64,000 bases of DNA from Campylobacter subantarcticus LMG 24377 (GCF_000816305.1 NZ_CP007773.1:1674001-1738000), one strand, 5' to 3'. Shown: positions 52,391 to 59,693, counted from the first letter of the stretch. Program-made: numbers and translations. The notes: generated from the sequence alone by a model not told the origin.

Positions 52391-52721
52391 AATTATTTTT
52401 AATTTTAAAAGATACTTTATCATATTTTTACAAAATTAAATATTAAAGAAAGTATTTATATCCAAATATAACTAAAAATCATTATCAAATATACCTGCTT
52501 TGTTATGTTTCACATATTAAGCATTTTAATAAAACTCAAAATAAACTTTAACCAAAAAATAAAACACAAGCAAAGTGCTTGTAGCTCTTTGTTTTATTAG
52601 TCAATTTGTTAGTCAATTGCATACATTGTAAAAAAACAGCTCGCATTTTTTCACGACTAGCCGGTCGGTGACTAAAAATCAGGCTTTGTAGAGATTTCAT
52701 ACCCCCTACCAGTTTCATACT
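52391..52721. other. gene-free stretch with a short tandem repeat
   Basis: About 330 bases. A 12-bp near-tandem repeat (TTAGTCAATTTG then TTAGTCAATTGC) lies near 52596-52619, and CTAGCCGGTCGGTGACT lies near 52663. No gene is visible. Confidence 0.4.
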
Positions 52722-53009
52722 TCAAAGCTTATAAAAACCTATTTCAGTCTTCTTTGTAAGCGATATTTTAAATTCATATTCAAAATCATCATAAGCCTTA
52801 ATAGCATAACAACTATAGCCAGCTTCAATTATCTTCATAAACCATTCAGGTAGCAAAATAAAGAAATTTCCACCAACTCTTTTAACTTTAAAACCACTTT
52901 TAATATCATTAACATTTCTATGAAAATTATCATATAAACCAAGATTATCAATAAAAATCTTTGCGGGAACGGCATTATTAATTATTTCATTTTTACCAAA
53001 CATACACAC
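52722..53009 (-). CDS. hypothetical protein of the island
   Basis: A 95-residue protein not recognised. It has alternating strands (VKRVGGNFFILLPEWFMKII, EYEFKISLTKKTEIGFYKL) and no signal peptide or membrane helix. It is alone between two gene-free stretches, so it has its own promoter. Confidence 0.6.
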   Translation of the reverse strand: MCMFGKNEIINNAVPAKIFIDNLGLYDNFHRNVNDIKSGFKVKRVGGNFFILLPEWFMKIIEAGYSCYAIKAYDDFEYEFKISLTKKTEIGFYKL

Positions 53010-53340
53010 GCCTTATTTTAAATTTTTACTTAGAAGTATAATATAAAAGATTGATGAGGTAATAAAAGTAATTTAATTTTGTATTTTTTATTTTTAAATT
53101 CTCGCCCTAACTAAGAAAGCAAAATGCAAAAACGCAAAATATAAAACATTTTATATAAAATATTATATAAGCTTTTCTTGCTTGTTTTGCTAATGTGTAT
53201 TTTAATCGGCTTTTAACCATTTAACCTTTTGTATTTAATCGGTTTTTAAGCTTGATTTTTTACATCTATTTTAAGCGGATTTTAATTTTAAAATAAAAGT
53301 GTTGATGAGTAAAGTATAAAAATGATGATGTAGGTTAAAC
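53010..53340. other. intergenic stretch with iteron-like repeats
   Basis: About 330 bases without a gene, very A/T-rich. It holds the three repeats listed next. Confidence 0.5.
53202..53285 (+). repeat. three iteron-like direct repeats
   Basis: The pattern TTAA(T/G)CGGNTTTTAA occurs at 53202-53216, 53235-53249 and 53271-53285, spaced 33 and 36 bases, each preceded by a (T/C)TAT. The spacing is close to three helical turns. Such repeats may be replication iterons or operator sites. Confidence 0.6.
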
Positions 53341-53574
53341 CTACACCTTTTTATCTAATTTATCTAATAAAATTAATGATGTGTCTAGCAACCTTTTAGC
53401 ATTTGCTTTTAGCGTTACTATTCTTTGATTAATTAGCGATAGTGCTTTTCCTATGTCCTCGCTTTCAAATTCTTTACAAGATAAATACAAAGCGCTAGCC
53501 AAAACACTTAAACCATCTAAATCATCAGGCAAAAACTCTAAATCGCTGTCTAAAACAATGTTTCTATTTTCCAT
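53341..53574 (-). CDS. small hypothetical protein of the island
   Basis: A 77-residue acidic and helical protein, not recognised. The first half is acidic (LDSDLEFLPDDLDGL), the second a helical hairpin (IGKALSLINQRIVTLKANAKRLLDTSLILLDKLDKKV). It is read divergently from the HTH gene at 53716. Repeated TTAACTAAAAA-type elements occur in the shared region. Confidence 0.6.
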   Translation of the reverse strand: MENRNIVLDSDLEFLPDDLDGLSVLASALYLSCKEFESEDIGKALSLINQRIVTLKANAKRLLDTSLILLDKLDKKV

Positions 53575-53596
53575 TTTTGCAATTCCTTTTTTATGT

Positions 53597-53702
53597 ATTT
53601 AACTAAAAATAAAACTTAATTTTATAGTTTTTTACTAAAAAAGTCAATATATTTTTATGTTATTTAATAAAAAAATGCTATAATTATTTTGTAATTAACT
53701 AA
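53597..53702. promoter_or_regulatory. divergent promoter with repeated operator-like elements
   Basis: An extended -10 (TGCTATAAT) with TATAAT at 53679-53684 is placed for the plus-strand HTH gene. The elements TTAACTAAAAA (near 53599 and 53693) and TTTACTAAAAAA (near 53630) flank it and could be bound by one of the small HTH proteins. Confidence 0.5.
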
Positions 53703-53715
53703 AAAAGGTTATAAA

Positions 53716-53958
53716 ATGACAAGATTAGAATTTGATGAAAAAATTAAGAAACTAGGATTAACAAGAAAAACATTTGCAGATATAGCAAAGGTAAGTTATA
53801 GCGGGATTTCTACAAATTGGAAAGATGATAAAGAAATTCCCGCTTGGGTAGAACCCTTTTTATATTATTATGAAAAATGCTTAGCTTTTGATGAGTTATT
53901 GACAATCTTAGAAAAATACAAAAAAGAAGATAATTTAGAGCAAACCTCTAAGAAATAG
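53716..53958 (+). CDS. small HTH protein 1 of a tandem family
   Basis: An 80-residue protein with a Cro/CI-like helix-turn-helix (LGLTRKTFADIAKVSYSGISTNWK) followed by a proline-tryptophan motif (IPAWVEPFLYYYEKC) and a helical tail. It shares the same layout as the two following genes. AAGG precedes the ATG by 7 bases and an extended -10 lies further upstream. It is probably a transcription regulator of the island. Confidence 0.75.
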   Translation: MTRLEFDEKIKKLGLTRKTFADIAKVSYSGISTNWKDDKEIPAWVEPFLYYYEKCLAFDELLTILEKYKKEDNLEQTSKK

Positions 53959-54007
53959 CTATACCCATTCTACAATAACTCACATCATCAATATAAAAGG
54001 TTAAATT

Positions 54008-54223
54008 ATGACTAATATAGAATTTGAGAGTATTTTAAAAAAATACAACCTAACTAAAAAAGAGTTTGCCTCTCTTTGTGACTTACCTTACCAAACACTT
54101 ATGAATTGGAAGCAAAGCGACAAAACGCCCTCTTGGGTTAAATCTTGGCTTGAAAACTACATCAAAGCACAAAGCTATGAAGAGTTAAAAAATAAAGTTT
54201 TTGAAATTGAAAATATACAATAA
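54008..54223 (+). CDS. small HTH protein 2 of a tandem family
   Basis: A 71-residue protein with helix-turn-helix NLTKKEFASLCDLPYQTLMNWK and the motif TPSWVKSWLENYIKAQSYEEL. The stretch at 54134-54173 is identical at DNA level with 54527-54566 in the third copy. It lies 49 bases after HTH gene 1 and may share its transcript. Confidence 0.75.
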   Translation: MTNIEFESILKKYNLTKKEFASLCDLPYQTLMNWKQSDKTPSWVKSWLENYIKAQSYEELKNKVFEIENIQ

Positions 54224-54394
54224 CTTACATTTTCCATTTTTGTAACACCTTTTTTATGATTAAAAATACAAATGTATTTATTTTAAATCATAATTATATA
54301 TTTTTATATTTATAAATAGCTTAATTAAAGTATATTTGTATTTAAAACTAAATATTATGATATAATTTTATATTTAAAATGATAAGGGATGACT

Positions 54395-54607
54395 ATGCTA
54401 AGTAAAGATGAGTTTAAAAAACTAATGAATAATGCTAACTTATCTAAAAAAGATTTTGCCGAAAAATTGGAAGTAAGTTATAATGCCATAAATGGTTGGG
54501 GGACTAATGGTAGGGATTATCCTTACTGGGTTAAATCTTGGCTTGAAAACTACATCAAAGCACAAAAATATAATAAAATCAAAGACTTAATAAAAGATGA
54601 TATGTAA
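54395..54607 (+). CDS. small HTH protein 3 of a tandem family
   Basis: A 70-residue protein with helix-turn-helix NLSKKDFAEKLEVSYNAINGW and YPYWVKSWLENYIKAQKYNKI. I choose the ATG at 54395 because AAGGG lies 6 bases before it, whereas the ATG at 54389 directly abuts that site. A TATAAT at 54360-54365 gives it its own promoter. It ends 25 bases from the convergent replication gene. Confidence 0.75.
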   Translation: MLSKDEFKKLMNNANLSKKDFAEKLEVSYNAINGWGTNGRDYPYWVKSWLENYIKAQKYNKIKDLIKDDM

Positions 54608-54632
54608 TTGAGGTGTATTTTACTAAGCAAAC

Positions 54633-55523
54633 CTATACGCTATTAAAAAGATTAAGTGCCTTAATGTGTTTATTTTTGCGTAAATCTTTAAAAACGCTAA
54701 ATTGGTAATTTAGAAATTTCCTTGTAATGTTTTGATTATTTAAGCTCTTTAAAAATAAGCTAAAAAGCCTTAAAGCTTCTTTGATTGTATCTAATGACCT
54801 CATCAGTTTATTTTTAATATTTAATCTTAATTCTAATCGCCTCCATTTGCAAAATTTCTCATTAATATTTTGCTTGTGATAATTCTTTTGCTTATGAAAT
54901 TTATCATATAAAATAAGCCTATTTAGCTGCGATAATTGCTTATATTTTACATTATTAATATAAAAGCTTTGATTATACTCTACAAAATCGCCTTTTATAT
55001 CTAAGTTTCTAAAAGTATCAATAGCTTGCCTTACGCTTTGTTTTTTCATATCAAAATTACCGCTAAAATCTAACGATAAATCTACACTATCTGTTTTAAA
55101 ACGCCTTAAAAGTCTTGTTAAAAATGCCATTGTTTCTTTTGCGATGTTTTTGCTTGGTTGATTAATGCCATTAATTATAATTTCTATATAGTAACCTTTA
55201 GCTTTTTTATTTTTCTTTGCCTTTGCTAAGGCTTTTTTACTATTATATAAAATAATAGCGGTGTTAGAAAGGCTTTTATTACCCTTGATAAAGTTAATAT
55301 ATTTTATTTCAAATGGTGCTTTTTTATCTTTTGCGTTATGGCTTTTAAATTTATCATCGCAATAATCTTTTAATTGTAAGTTTCTCGTTGTCTTATTAAT
55401 ATGCTTTTTAAAATCAAACTTTCTTAAAAACTTTTCAAAAGCTAGTTTAGGAATGATAAAACTTACGCTATCTAACCCCACACGATTAAAAAGCTCATCT
55501 ATAGGGCTTATTTTATTATTCAA
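54633..55523 (-). CDS. probable replication initiation protein (Rep_trans-like)
   Basis: A 296-residue basic protein. The block LNRLILYDKFHKQKNYHKQN...KWRRLELRLNIKNKL near residues 200-240 resembles the YDK...R-x-E-x-R-L region of rolling-circle initiators of the Rep_trans and filamentous-phage types. Earlier strands GYYIEIIINGINQ and SVDLSLDFSGNF fit the catalytic fold. No clear HUH motif is visible, which argues for the pT181-like class. If right, it lets the excised island replicate. The assignment is moderate and would need a profile search. Confidence 0.5.
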   Translation of the reverse strand: MNNKISPIDELFNRVGLDSVSFIIPKLAFEKFLRKFDFKKHINKTTRNLQLKDYCDDKFKSHNAKDKKAPFEIKYINFIKGNKSLSNTAIILYNSKKALAKAKKNKKAKGYYIEIIINGINQPSKNIAKETMAFLTRLLRRFKTDSVDLSLDFSGNFDMKKQSVRQAIDTFRNLDIKGDFVEYNQSFYINNVKYKQLSQLNRLILYDKFHKQKNYHKQNINEKFCKWRRLELRLNIKNKLMRSLDTIKEALRLFSLFLKSLNNQNITRKFLNYQFSVFKDLRKNKHIKALNLFNSV

Positions 55524-55533
55524 AACAAACCCT

Positions 55534-55836
55534 TTATATTTTCATAGAAACAAGCTTGCAAACACTTAAGTATAAATTTATTATTTTTTGTATTTCTTGA
55601 TTATCTTTTATAAAATTACCCGTAGAGTGTAAAAATAATATTTTTTCTTGCTCTAGCTCTTCGATGAGGTATAAAACCTCATCCTTAAACATTTTTATAA
55701 AAAATTTCAGTTTATCGCTTAAAATTAAAAATACTTCATAATCAAAATATCTAAAGTGCTTATTGAATATATAATATAGCTTGTTTTGAAAATACTTAAG
55801 ATTTTTTAAGTTGTTATTGCAAGAAATAAAACCCAT
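55534..55836 (-). CDS. hypothetical protein of the island
   Basis: A 100-residue helical protein, not recognised. It is rich in Phe and Leu (NKHFRYFDYEVFLILSDKLKFFIKMFKDEVLYLIEELEQEK). It lies 10 bases upstream of the replication gene and 9 after the next gene, so it is in the same transcript. Confidence 0.6.
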   Translation of the reverse strand: MGFISCNNNLKNLKYFQNKLYYIFNKHFRYFDYEVFLILSDKLKFFIKMFKDEVLYLIEELEQEKILFLHSTGNFIKDNQEIQKIINLYLSVCKLVSMKI

Positions 55837-55845
55837 TTTGCTTCC

Positions 55846-56208
55846 TTACTCTAAAACTTCTTTAAATCTTAAGTTTATTTTTATTTCAAAGAACCTTACA
55901 AGCTCGCAAAGCATTAAGGTTTTTATATAGATTTCTTTGCTTTCTTGTAAGTGTTTTACATCATCTTTAAAATCTGCAATATCTTCCTCTAAAAAGCCTT
56001 TTGATATTGCGTTAAAAGATTTCAAAAAGCTTTCTAATCTTTCTAAAGCATTGGTGTAAAATTTTTCTTTATTTATTTTCGGTAGTTTAATAGTTGGTTT
56101 GTTCTTTTTGCTTTTGTATTTAAAAAGCTCCAAAAACTCTTTTTTAAAGTCATTATAAACAAAATAAGAGCTATAAAGAGCCTCGCCTTTCTCACATAGA
56201 TTAAACAT
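55846..56208 (-). CDS. hypothetical protein of the island
   Basis: A 120-residue mostly helical soluble protein, not recognised. It follows the excisionase-like gene by 14 bases (counting from its shifted-frame stop at 56223) and precedes the next hypothetical gene by 9. The order integrase-to-Rep on one strand is typical of satellites and integrative plasmids. Confidence 0.6.
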   Translation of the reverse strand: MFNLCEKGEALYSSYFVYNDFKKEFLELFKYKSKKNKPTIKLPKINKEKFYTNALERLESFLKSFNAISKGFLEEDIADFKDDVKHLQESKEIYIKTLMLCELVRFFEIKINLRFKEVLE

Positions 56209-56222
56209 AAAATAATCTTTTT

Positions 56223-56407
56223 TTAATTTACTCTATGACTTAAAAACCACTCTTTTATTTTTGCTTTCTCATAAAATATTTTTTTCCGATTTTAATATAT
56301 GGGATTTTCTTTTGCATTCTATATTTGCTTTGCGTTTCTTTGCTTAGATTATAAAGCGTAACTACCTCTTGTATAGTTAAAAAATCTTTGTTTGTATTGC
56401 TTTCCAT
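56223..56407 (-). pseudogene. AlpA/excisionase-like HTH protein, frame broken at A7
   Basis: From an ATG at 56407 with AAGGA 6 bases upstream, the frame reads MESNTNKDFLTIQEVVTLYN...IPYIKIGKKYFMRKQK and stops at 56255 after 50 residues. In the -1 frame the same region continues IFYEKAKIKEWFLSHRVN to 56223, which is the normal end of an AlpA-type protein. The junction GGA AAA AAA TAT holds the heptamer A AAA AAA in the right phase for programmed -1 frameshifting. Alternatives are an A8-to-A7 loss or a read error. Such proteins act as excisionases or activators of the integrase. Confidence 0.65.
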
Positions 56408-56443
56408 TTTCTATCCTTTCTAAAATTATTAATGGAATTAATA

Positions 56444-56498
56444 AAGCCTTTAAAAGAAATAGATAAGCTAAATTACAATACAATTCTTTTAAGGGCTT
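56444..56498. repeat. imperfect 13-bp inverted repeat
   Basis: AAGCCTTTAAAAG (56444-56456) pairs with CTTTTAAGGGCTT (56486-56498) with one mismatch and a 29-base loop. It lies in the 420-base gap before the excisionase-like gene. Confidence 0.6.
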
Positions 56499-56523
56499 CA
56501 ACTAAAGCTCTTATAATGAAATT

Positions 56524-56563
56524 GTGCGTTTTAATCTTGTTTGGCGACTGGGCTAAAACGCAC
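56524..56563. repeat. perfect 10-bp inverted repeat with 20-base loop
   Basis: GTGCGTTTTA (56524-56533) and TAAAACGCAC (56554-56563) are exact inverse copies; the loop is GC-richer than its surroundings (it contains GGCGACTGGGC). It may be a nicking origin, an operator or a structured RNA. No gene overlaps it. Confidence 0.7.
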
Positions 56564-56829
56564 TTTATTTGAAAGCCTTAAAAAGCTTTAAGATTTCATT
56601 AAATTACAAAAATATTCTTTGCAAATATTTATGAAGCATTCTAGCGGTTTTTAAAGTTTTTTACCTTAGTTAGAATTCTTATATTCTATTTTGTTATTTT
56701 TTGTTGTTTTTTATTCTAGTTTGTGCTAATTTGTGCAGTTTTTTAGCTATTTTTTTAAGCGATTTTAAGTTTTTATTGTAGTTTCCTTAAAAAAACAGCA
56801 AAATTTTTTACTCATAATTCTTATTTTTA
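56564..56829. other. gene-free stretch between hairpins and hicB
   Basis: About 265 bases, A/T-rich with repeated TTTTTTGTT segments. No gene is seen. It would include the promoter of the excisionase-to-Rep transcript. Confidence 0.4.
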
Positions 56830-57198
56830 TCATAGATTTTTAATATATGCCTTAGCAGAAATAGCTAAAAAAGCACTGCGTGATAAGCCCATTTTCTTAG
56901 AATAAAAATCTATCTCATCTATAAGACTATTTTTTAAAGTGATAGCTAGGTTCTTACTTTTATCATTTTCCATAGGTTCAGGTATAAACTCGTTTTTTTC
57001 TAAAGCTTCTTCTAAATAACAAGCAAAAGCATTTTTTAAATCTTCTATTGCTTCATTTGGTGTTTTACCATCTCCTGCCATTAAAACAAGTTTATTTAGC
57101 TCTTTATCATCAAATTGTGCAAAGTAATCTCCATCTTCGAGTCTTACTAAATTAATCTTATAAGGTAAGTTCAAATAATAATTTATATCTTTTTTCAT
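56830..57198 (-). CDS. hicB: HicB-type antitoxin
   Basis: A 122-residue protein. The N-terminal part has the degenerate RNase H-like HicB fold (YKINLVRLEDGDYFAQFDD...GDGKTPNEAIEDLKNAFACYLEEAL), the C-terminal part a short ribbon-helix-helix-like domain (LAITLKNSLIDEIDFYSKKMGLSRSAFLAISAKAYI). It neutralises HicA and represses the pair. The start overlaps the hicA stop by 4 bases. Confidence 0.88.
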   Translation of the reverse strand: MKKDINYYLNLPYKINLVRLEDGDYFAQFDDKELNKLVLMAGDGKTPNEAIEDLKNAFACYLEEALEKNEFIPEPMENDKSKNLAITLKNSLIDEIDFYSKKMGLSRSAFLAISAKAYIKNL

Positions 57199-57422
57199 TT
57201 TTCCCCCTTTAAGTGTTTTAGTATTTGCTTTACATAAATTTCTTTTATAGGTTTATGCAAAGGTACAATAATACTTTTTCCATTTTTCTTAAACTTATGA
57301 TGACTTCCCTTAATGCTAACAAGTTTATAACCATACCAACTTAAAAGCTTTTCTATATTGGCAAAACTTGCGTTTTTAGGGTTATTTTCTAATTCTTTAA
57401 TTAACTTTTCTTTATTACTCAT
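57195..57422 (-). CDS. hicA: HicA-type mRNA interferase toxin
   Basis: A 75-residue protein with the dsRBD-like HicA fold. The catalytic histidine lies in the typical G-S-H-H-K-F motif (SIKGSHHKFKKNG), followed by IIVPLHKPIKEIYVKQILKHL. It is read first, then hicB, the usual toxin-first order. It would stabilise the island or act in defence. Confidence 0.88.
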   Translation of the reverse strand: MSNKEKLIKELENNPKNASFANIEKLLSWYGYKLVSIKGSHHKFKKNGKSIIVPLHKPIKEIYVKQILKHLKGEK

Positions 57423-57537
57423 ATATGTATTATATATATAATTATCTTAAAGCATTTTAAAGTCTTATAAGGTATTTTATATTTTATTAAGTATTTGTGT
57501 TTTATAATTTTTTTACATTCAAAGGGGGGCTCAACCC

Positions 57538-58173
57538 CTACTTAATATAATCTAACAAATCTTTATTTATTCCACAAATTAAATCATTCAAAAAATCTTC
57601 TATTTTATCAGGCATTAGACCTATATTTGTTTCTTTTTCTTTTGTGTTTATGCGTGGATATAGTTTATTATTATTTTCTCTAAGCTTTAAAAGATTTTCA
57701 AAATGACAAGCTCTATTCCTTAGAGTATGTAACAAGTTTAAAACAATATTAACTTTATCTATATTATCAAAACCCTGTTTTGTGTTTTTATAAATAAAAA
57801 AGTTTCTATTGCTAAGACTATACTTTCTAAAATCAAAAGTCTTTAACTCTAAAATCTTGTTTTGCACCTTATAAGATACGATTAATTTAGCTACTACGCC
57901 TAAGCTAAGGCGTGACAATATTTGATGAGGTTCTAAGCTTTCTTTGTCTTTAAACTCATTTATTTTTGCCAGTAAAAAAGGATTATCACTTATTTTTATC
58001 CACTCTTTGCATTTAAAGCTTAGTTCATAATCTAACGCATTTCTTATATAAATCTCAAGTATAGCTATTTTAGGAATTATCTTAGATATTAATTTTAAGT
58101 TCTCAAAATGCTCGTTTATATCTTTGTAATGCTCTAATCTTTGTTTTGAAAAGATAAACTCTAAATCTTGCAT
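57538..58173 (-). CDS. Abi-like protein with HEPN motif
   Basis: A 211-residue helical protein resembling the Abi_2 (AbiD/AbiF) family of abortive infection proteins. The motif LRNRACHFE near residues 151-159 fits the R-N-X3-H signature of HEPN ribonucleases, and the KIIPKIAILEIYIRNALDYEL helix near residue 32 is also typical. The ATG directly follows the integrase TAA with no gap, so it is translated with it. A phage defence role by RNA cleavage is an inference from the family. Confidence 0.75.
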   Translation of the reverse strand: MQDLEFIFSKQRLEHYKDINEHFENLKLISKIIPKIAILEIYIRNALDYELSFKCKEWIKISDNPFLLAKINEFKDKESLEPHQILSRLSLGVVAKLIVSYKVQNKILELKTFDFRKYSLSNRNFFIYKNTKQGFDNIDKVNIVLNLLHTLRNRACHFENLLKLRENNNKLYPRINTKEKETNIGLMPDKIEDFLNDLICGINKDLLDYIK

Positions 58174-59310
58174 TTATTCTTCTTGTAATTTCTTTAAAGC
58201 CTCGTTAGCTTTTTGACTTGCCTTAAGCGTATCATTAGTTGCATAAATGTTTATAGTGCTTAAGTCCCTATGTCCCAAAGTCCCGCTAATTACGGCAGGA
58301 TTAACTCCATTTTGTATTAGCAAAGTAGCTTTTATATGCCTTGAAAAATGAGGCGTCCATTCTCTTACACCGCTAAGCTCTCTTATTTTAATTTCTTGTC
58401 TTGCTAAGTTTGATATTTTTTTACCACTAACACTAGAAACAAAGACTAAGCCTTTATCTTGTTTAACCTCATCTTTTAAAGCTTTTAAAGCCTTATAGCA
58501 CTCATCATCTAAGGCATACTCTTGTGCTTCGCCGTTTTTTGTTTTTGGTAAAAATATAGTTTTTCTTTCTAAATCTACATTTTGCCAAAGAAGACTTAAA
58601 ACCTCATCCCTACGCCTACCACTATGTATAAGTAAAAACAAAGCCTTATAAAGTGAATTGTCTTTGTATAGTTCTAAAATAGCATTTAAAATAGCTTCGT
58701 ATTTGCCTTTAGGGTTGGTAACAAGCTTTTTATTTTGCACCTTATCAAGTTTTAAACCTAGAGTAACATTTTCATTAATCCATTTATTTTTTATAGCATA
58801 CTTAATCATAGGGTTTAAAACTTCTTTAATGGCTCTATTATATGTTTTTGGTTCTAATCCCTTATTTTTCATATCATTATAAAACTCTTGCACCTTATAA
58901 AGCGTAAGTTCATCTAAATGTATATTTCCTAAAGGTTCTAAAATATGATTATTAAAAATGCTTATTAAGTTTCTAATGTGACCTTTGTGTTGCTCGTTTA
59001 AATCTTTAATATTATAATTAGCCTTTATAAAGACCTCAAAAAGGTTTTTTATTAAAATACTAGAGTTTAAAGTATAAGTACCACTAAAAAGCTTTTTAAA
59101 TTCGTTTTCATACTCTTTAGCTCTTGCAAGTGCTATTCTTATATATTCATTTTCATTCCAAGTAGGGCGTAATGGGATGGTAAAAGCGTGTTGTTTTTCT
59201 TTACCGCCGTTTTGCATTCTAAATAAAAAGGCGTTGATTTTATTTTTATGTCTTTTTAGATGTGTTCCTTTTCCTATGGGTATATTATAATCCTTTCTAT
59301 CAATCGCCAT
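58174..59310 (-). CDS. int: tyrosine recombinase, integrase of the island
   Basis: A 378-residue protein with an N-terminal arm- and core-binding part and a C-terminal catalytic domain. The catalytic residues are visible: R in HSGRRRDEVLSLLW near residue 231, H-X-X-R in PHFSRHIKATLL near residue 322, H in GHRDLS near 348 and Y in INIYATND near 356. It lies about 295 bases from tRNA-Leu(UAG), whose 3' end it targets, judging from the direct repeats at 50485 and 59603. Confidence 0.92.
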   Translation of the reverse strand: MAIDRKDYNIPIGKGTHLKRHKNKINAFLFRMQNGGKEKQHAFTIPLRPTWNENEYIRIALARAKEYENEFKKLFSGTYTLNSSILIKNLFEVFIKANYNIKDLNEQHKGHIRNLISIFNNHILEPLGNIHLDELTLYKVQEFYNDMKNKGLEPKTYNRAIKEVLNPMIKYAIKNKWINENVTLGLKLDKVQNKKLVTNPKGKYEAILNAILELYKDNSLYKALFLLIHSGRRRDEVLSLLWQNVDLERKTIFLPKTKNGEAQEYALDDECYKALKALKDEVKQDKGLVFVSSVSGKKISNLARQEIKIRELSGVREWTPHFSRHIKATLLIQNGVNPAVISGTLGHRDLSTINIYATNDTLKASQKANEALKKLQEE

Positions 59311-59378
59311 TTTTAACCTTGTATTTTTGTGTATTATAGCGTATTTAAAAGCCTTATAAACTTAATTAAATTATTATA

Positions 59379-59513
59379 GGTTACCTTTGCTTTAAGGTTA
59401 AAGCCAAAATTGACCTTTTTTACCGCAAAACTTAAATGGACAAAAAGGACTATTTTTTAACTATCCTTTCATCCGGTTACTTTAAAAAGTTACCTGCTAA
59501 AAGGTTACCTTTT
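59379..59513 (+). other. four arm-type repeats near the integrase end
   Basis: Copies of (A/G)GTTACCTTTT-like sequence occur at 59379-59388, 59475-59483 (one C missing), 59488-59496 and 59502-59513, all in plus orientation. The same motif occurs twice beside the distal attachment site, so they probably bind the integrase. Confidence 0.6.
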
Positions 59514-59602
59514 TGAAATAATTCGAAATGATACAATAGGACCTCAAAGACTTCAGCGTAATTTAAGCGAAATCTCTCAAACTATGGTAAAATAGGGCCT
59601 TG

Positions 59603-59627
59603 AGTGGTGCGGATGAAAGGACTTGAA
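59603..59627 (-). other. attachment site at the tRNA-Leu end
   Basis: The 3' end of the intact tRNA-Leu gene plus 2 flanking bases, repeated at 50485-50509 with one mismatch. It marks the integration point of the island. Confidence 0.88.
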
Positions 59628-59689
59628 CCTTCACGCATTGCTGCACCAGATCCTAAGTCTGGCGTGTCTGCCAATTTCACCACATCCGC
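59605..59689 (-). tRNA. tRNA-Leu (UAG)
   Basis: 85 bases including encoded CCA, with the long variable arm of leucine tRNAs. The anticodon loop CTTAGGA gives TAG. Its 3' end is the target of the island. Confidence 0.97.
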
Positions 59690-59693
59690 AAAG

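Noticed and set aside
52596-52619. 12-bp tandem repeat as a replication origin
   Set aside because: Only two imperfect copies and no other origin features; kept as a note in the intergenic entry.
50485-59627. Complete prophage or conjugative element
   Set aside because: No capsid, terminase, portal, tail, lysis, relaxase or mating-pair genes are visible in the 9.1 kb.
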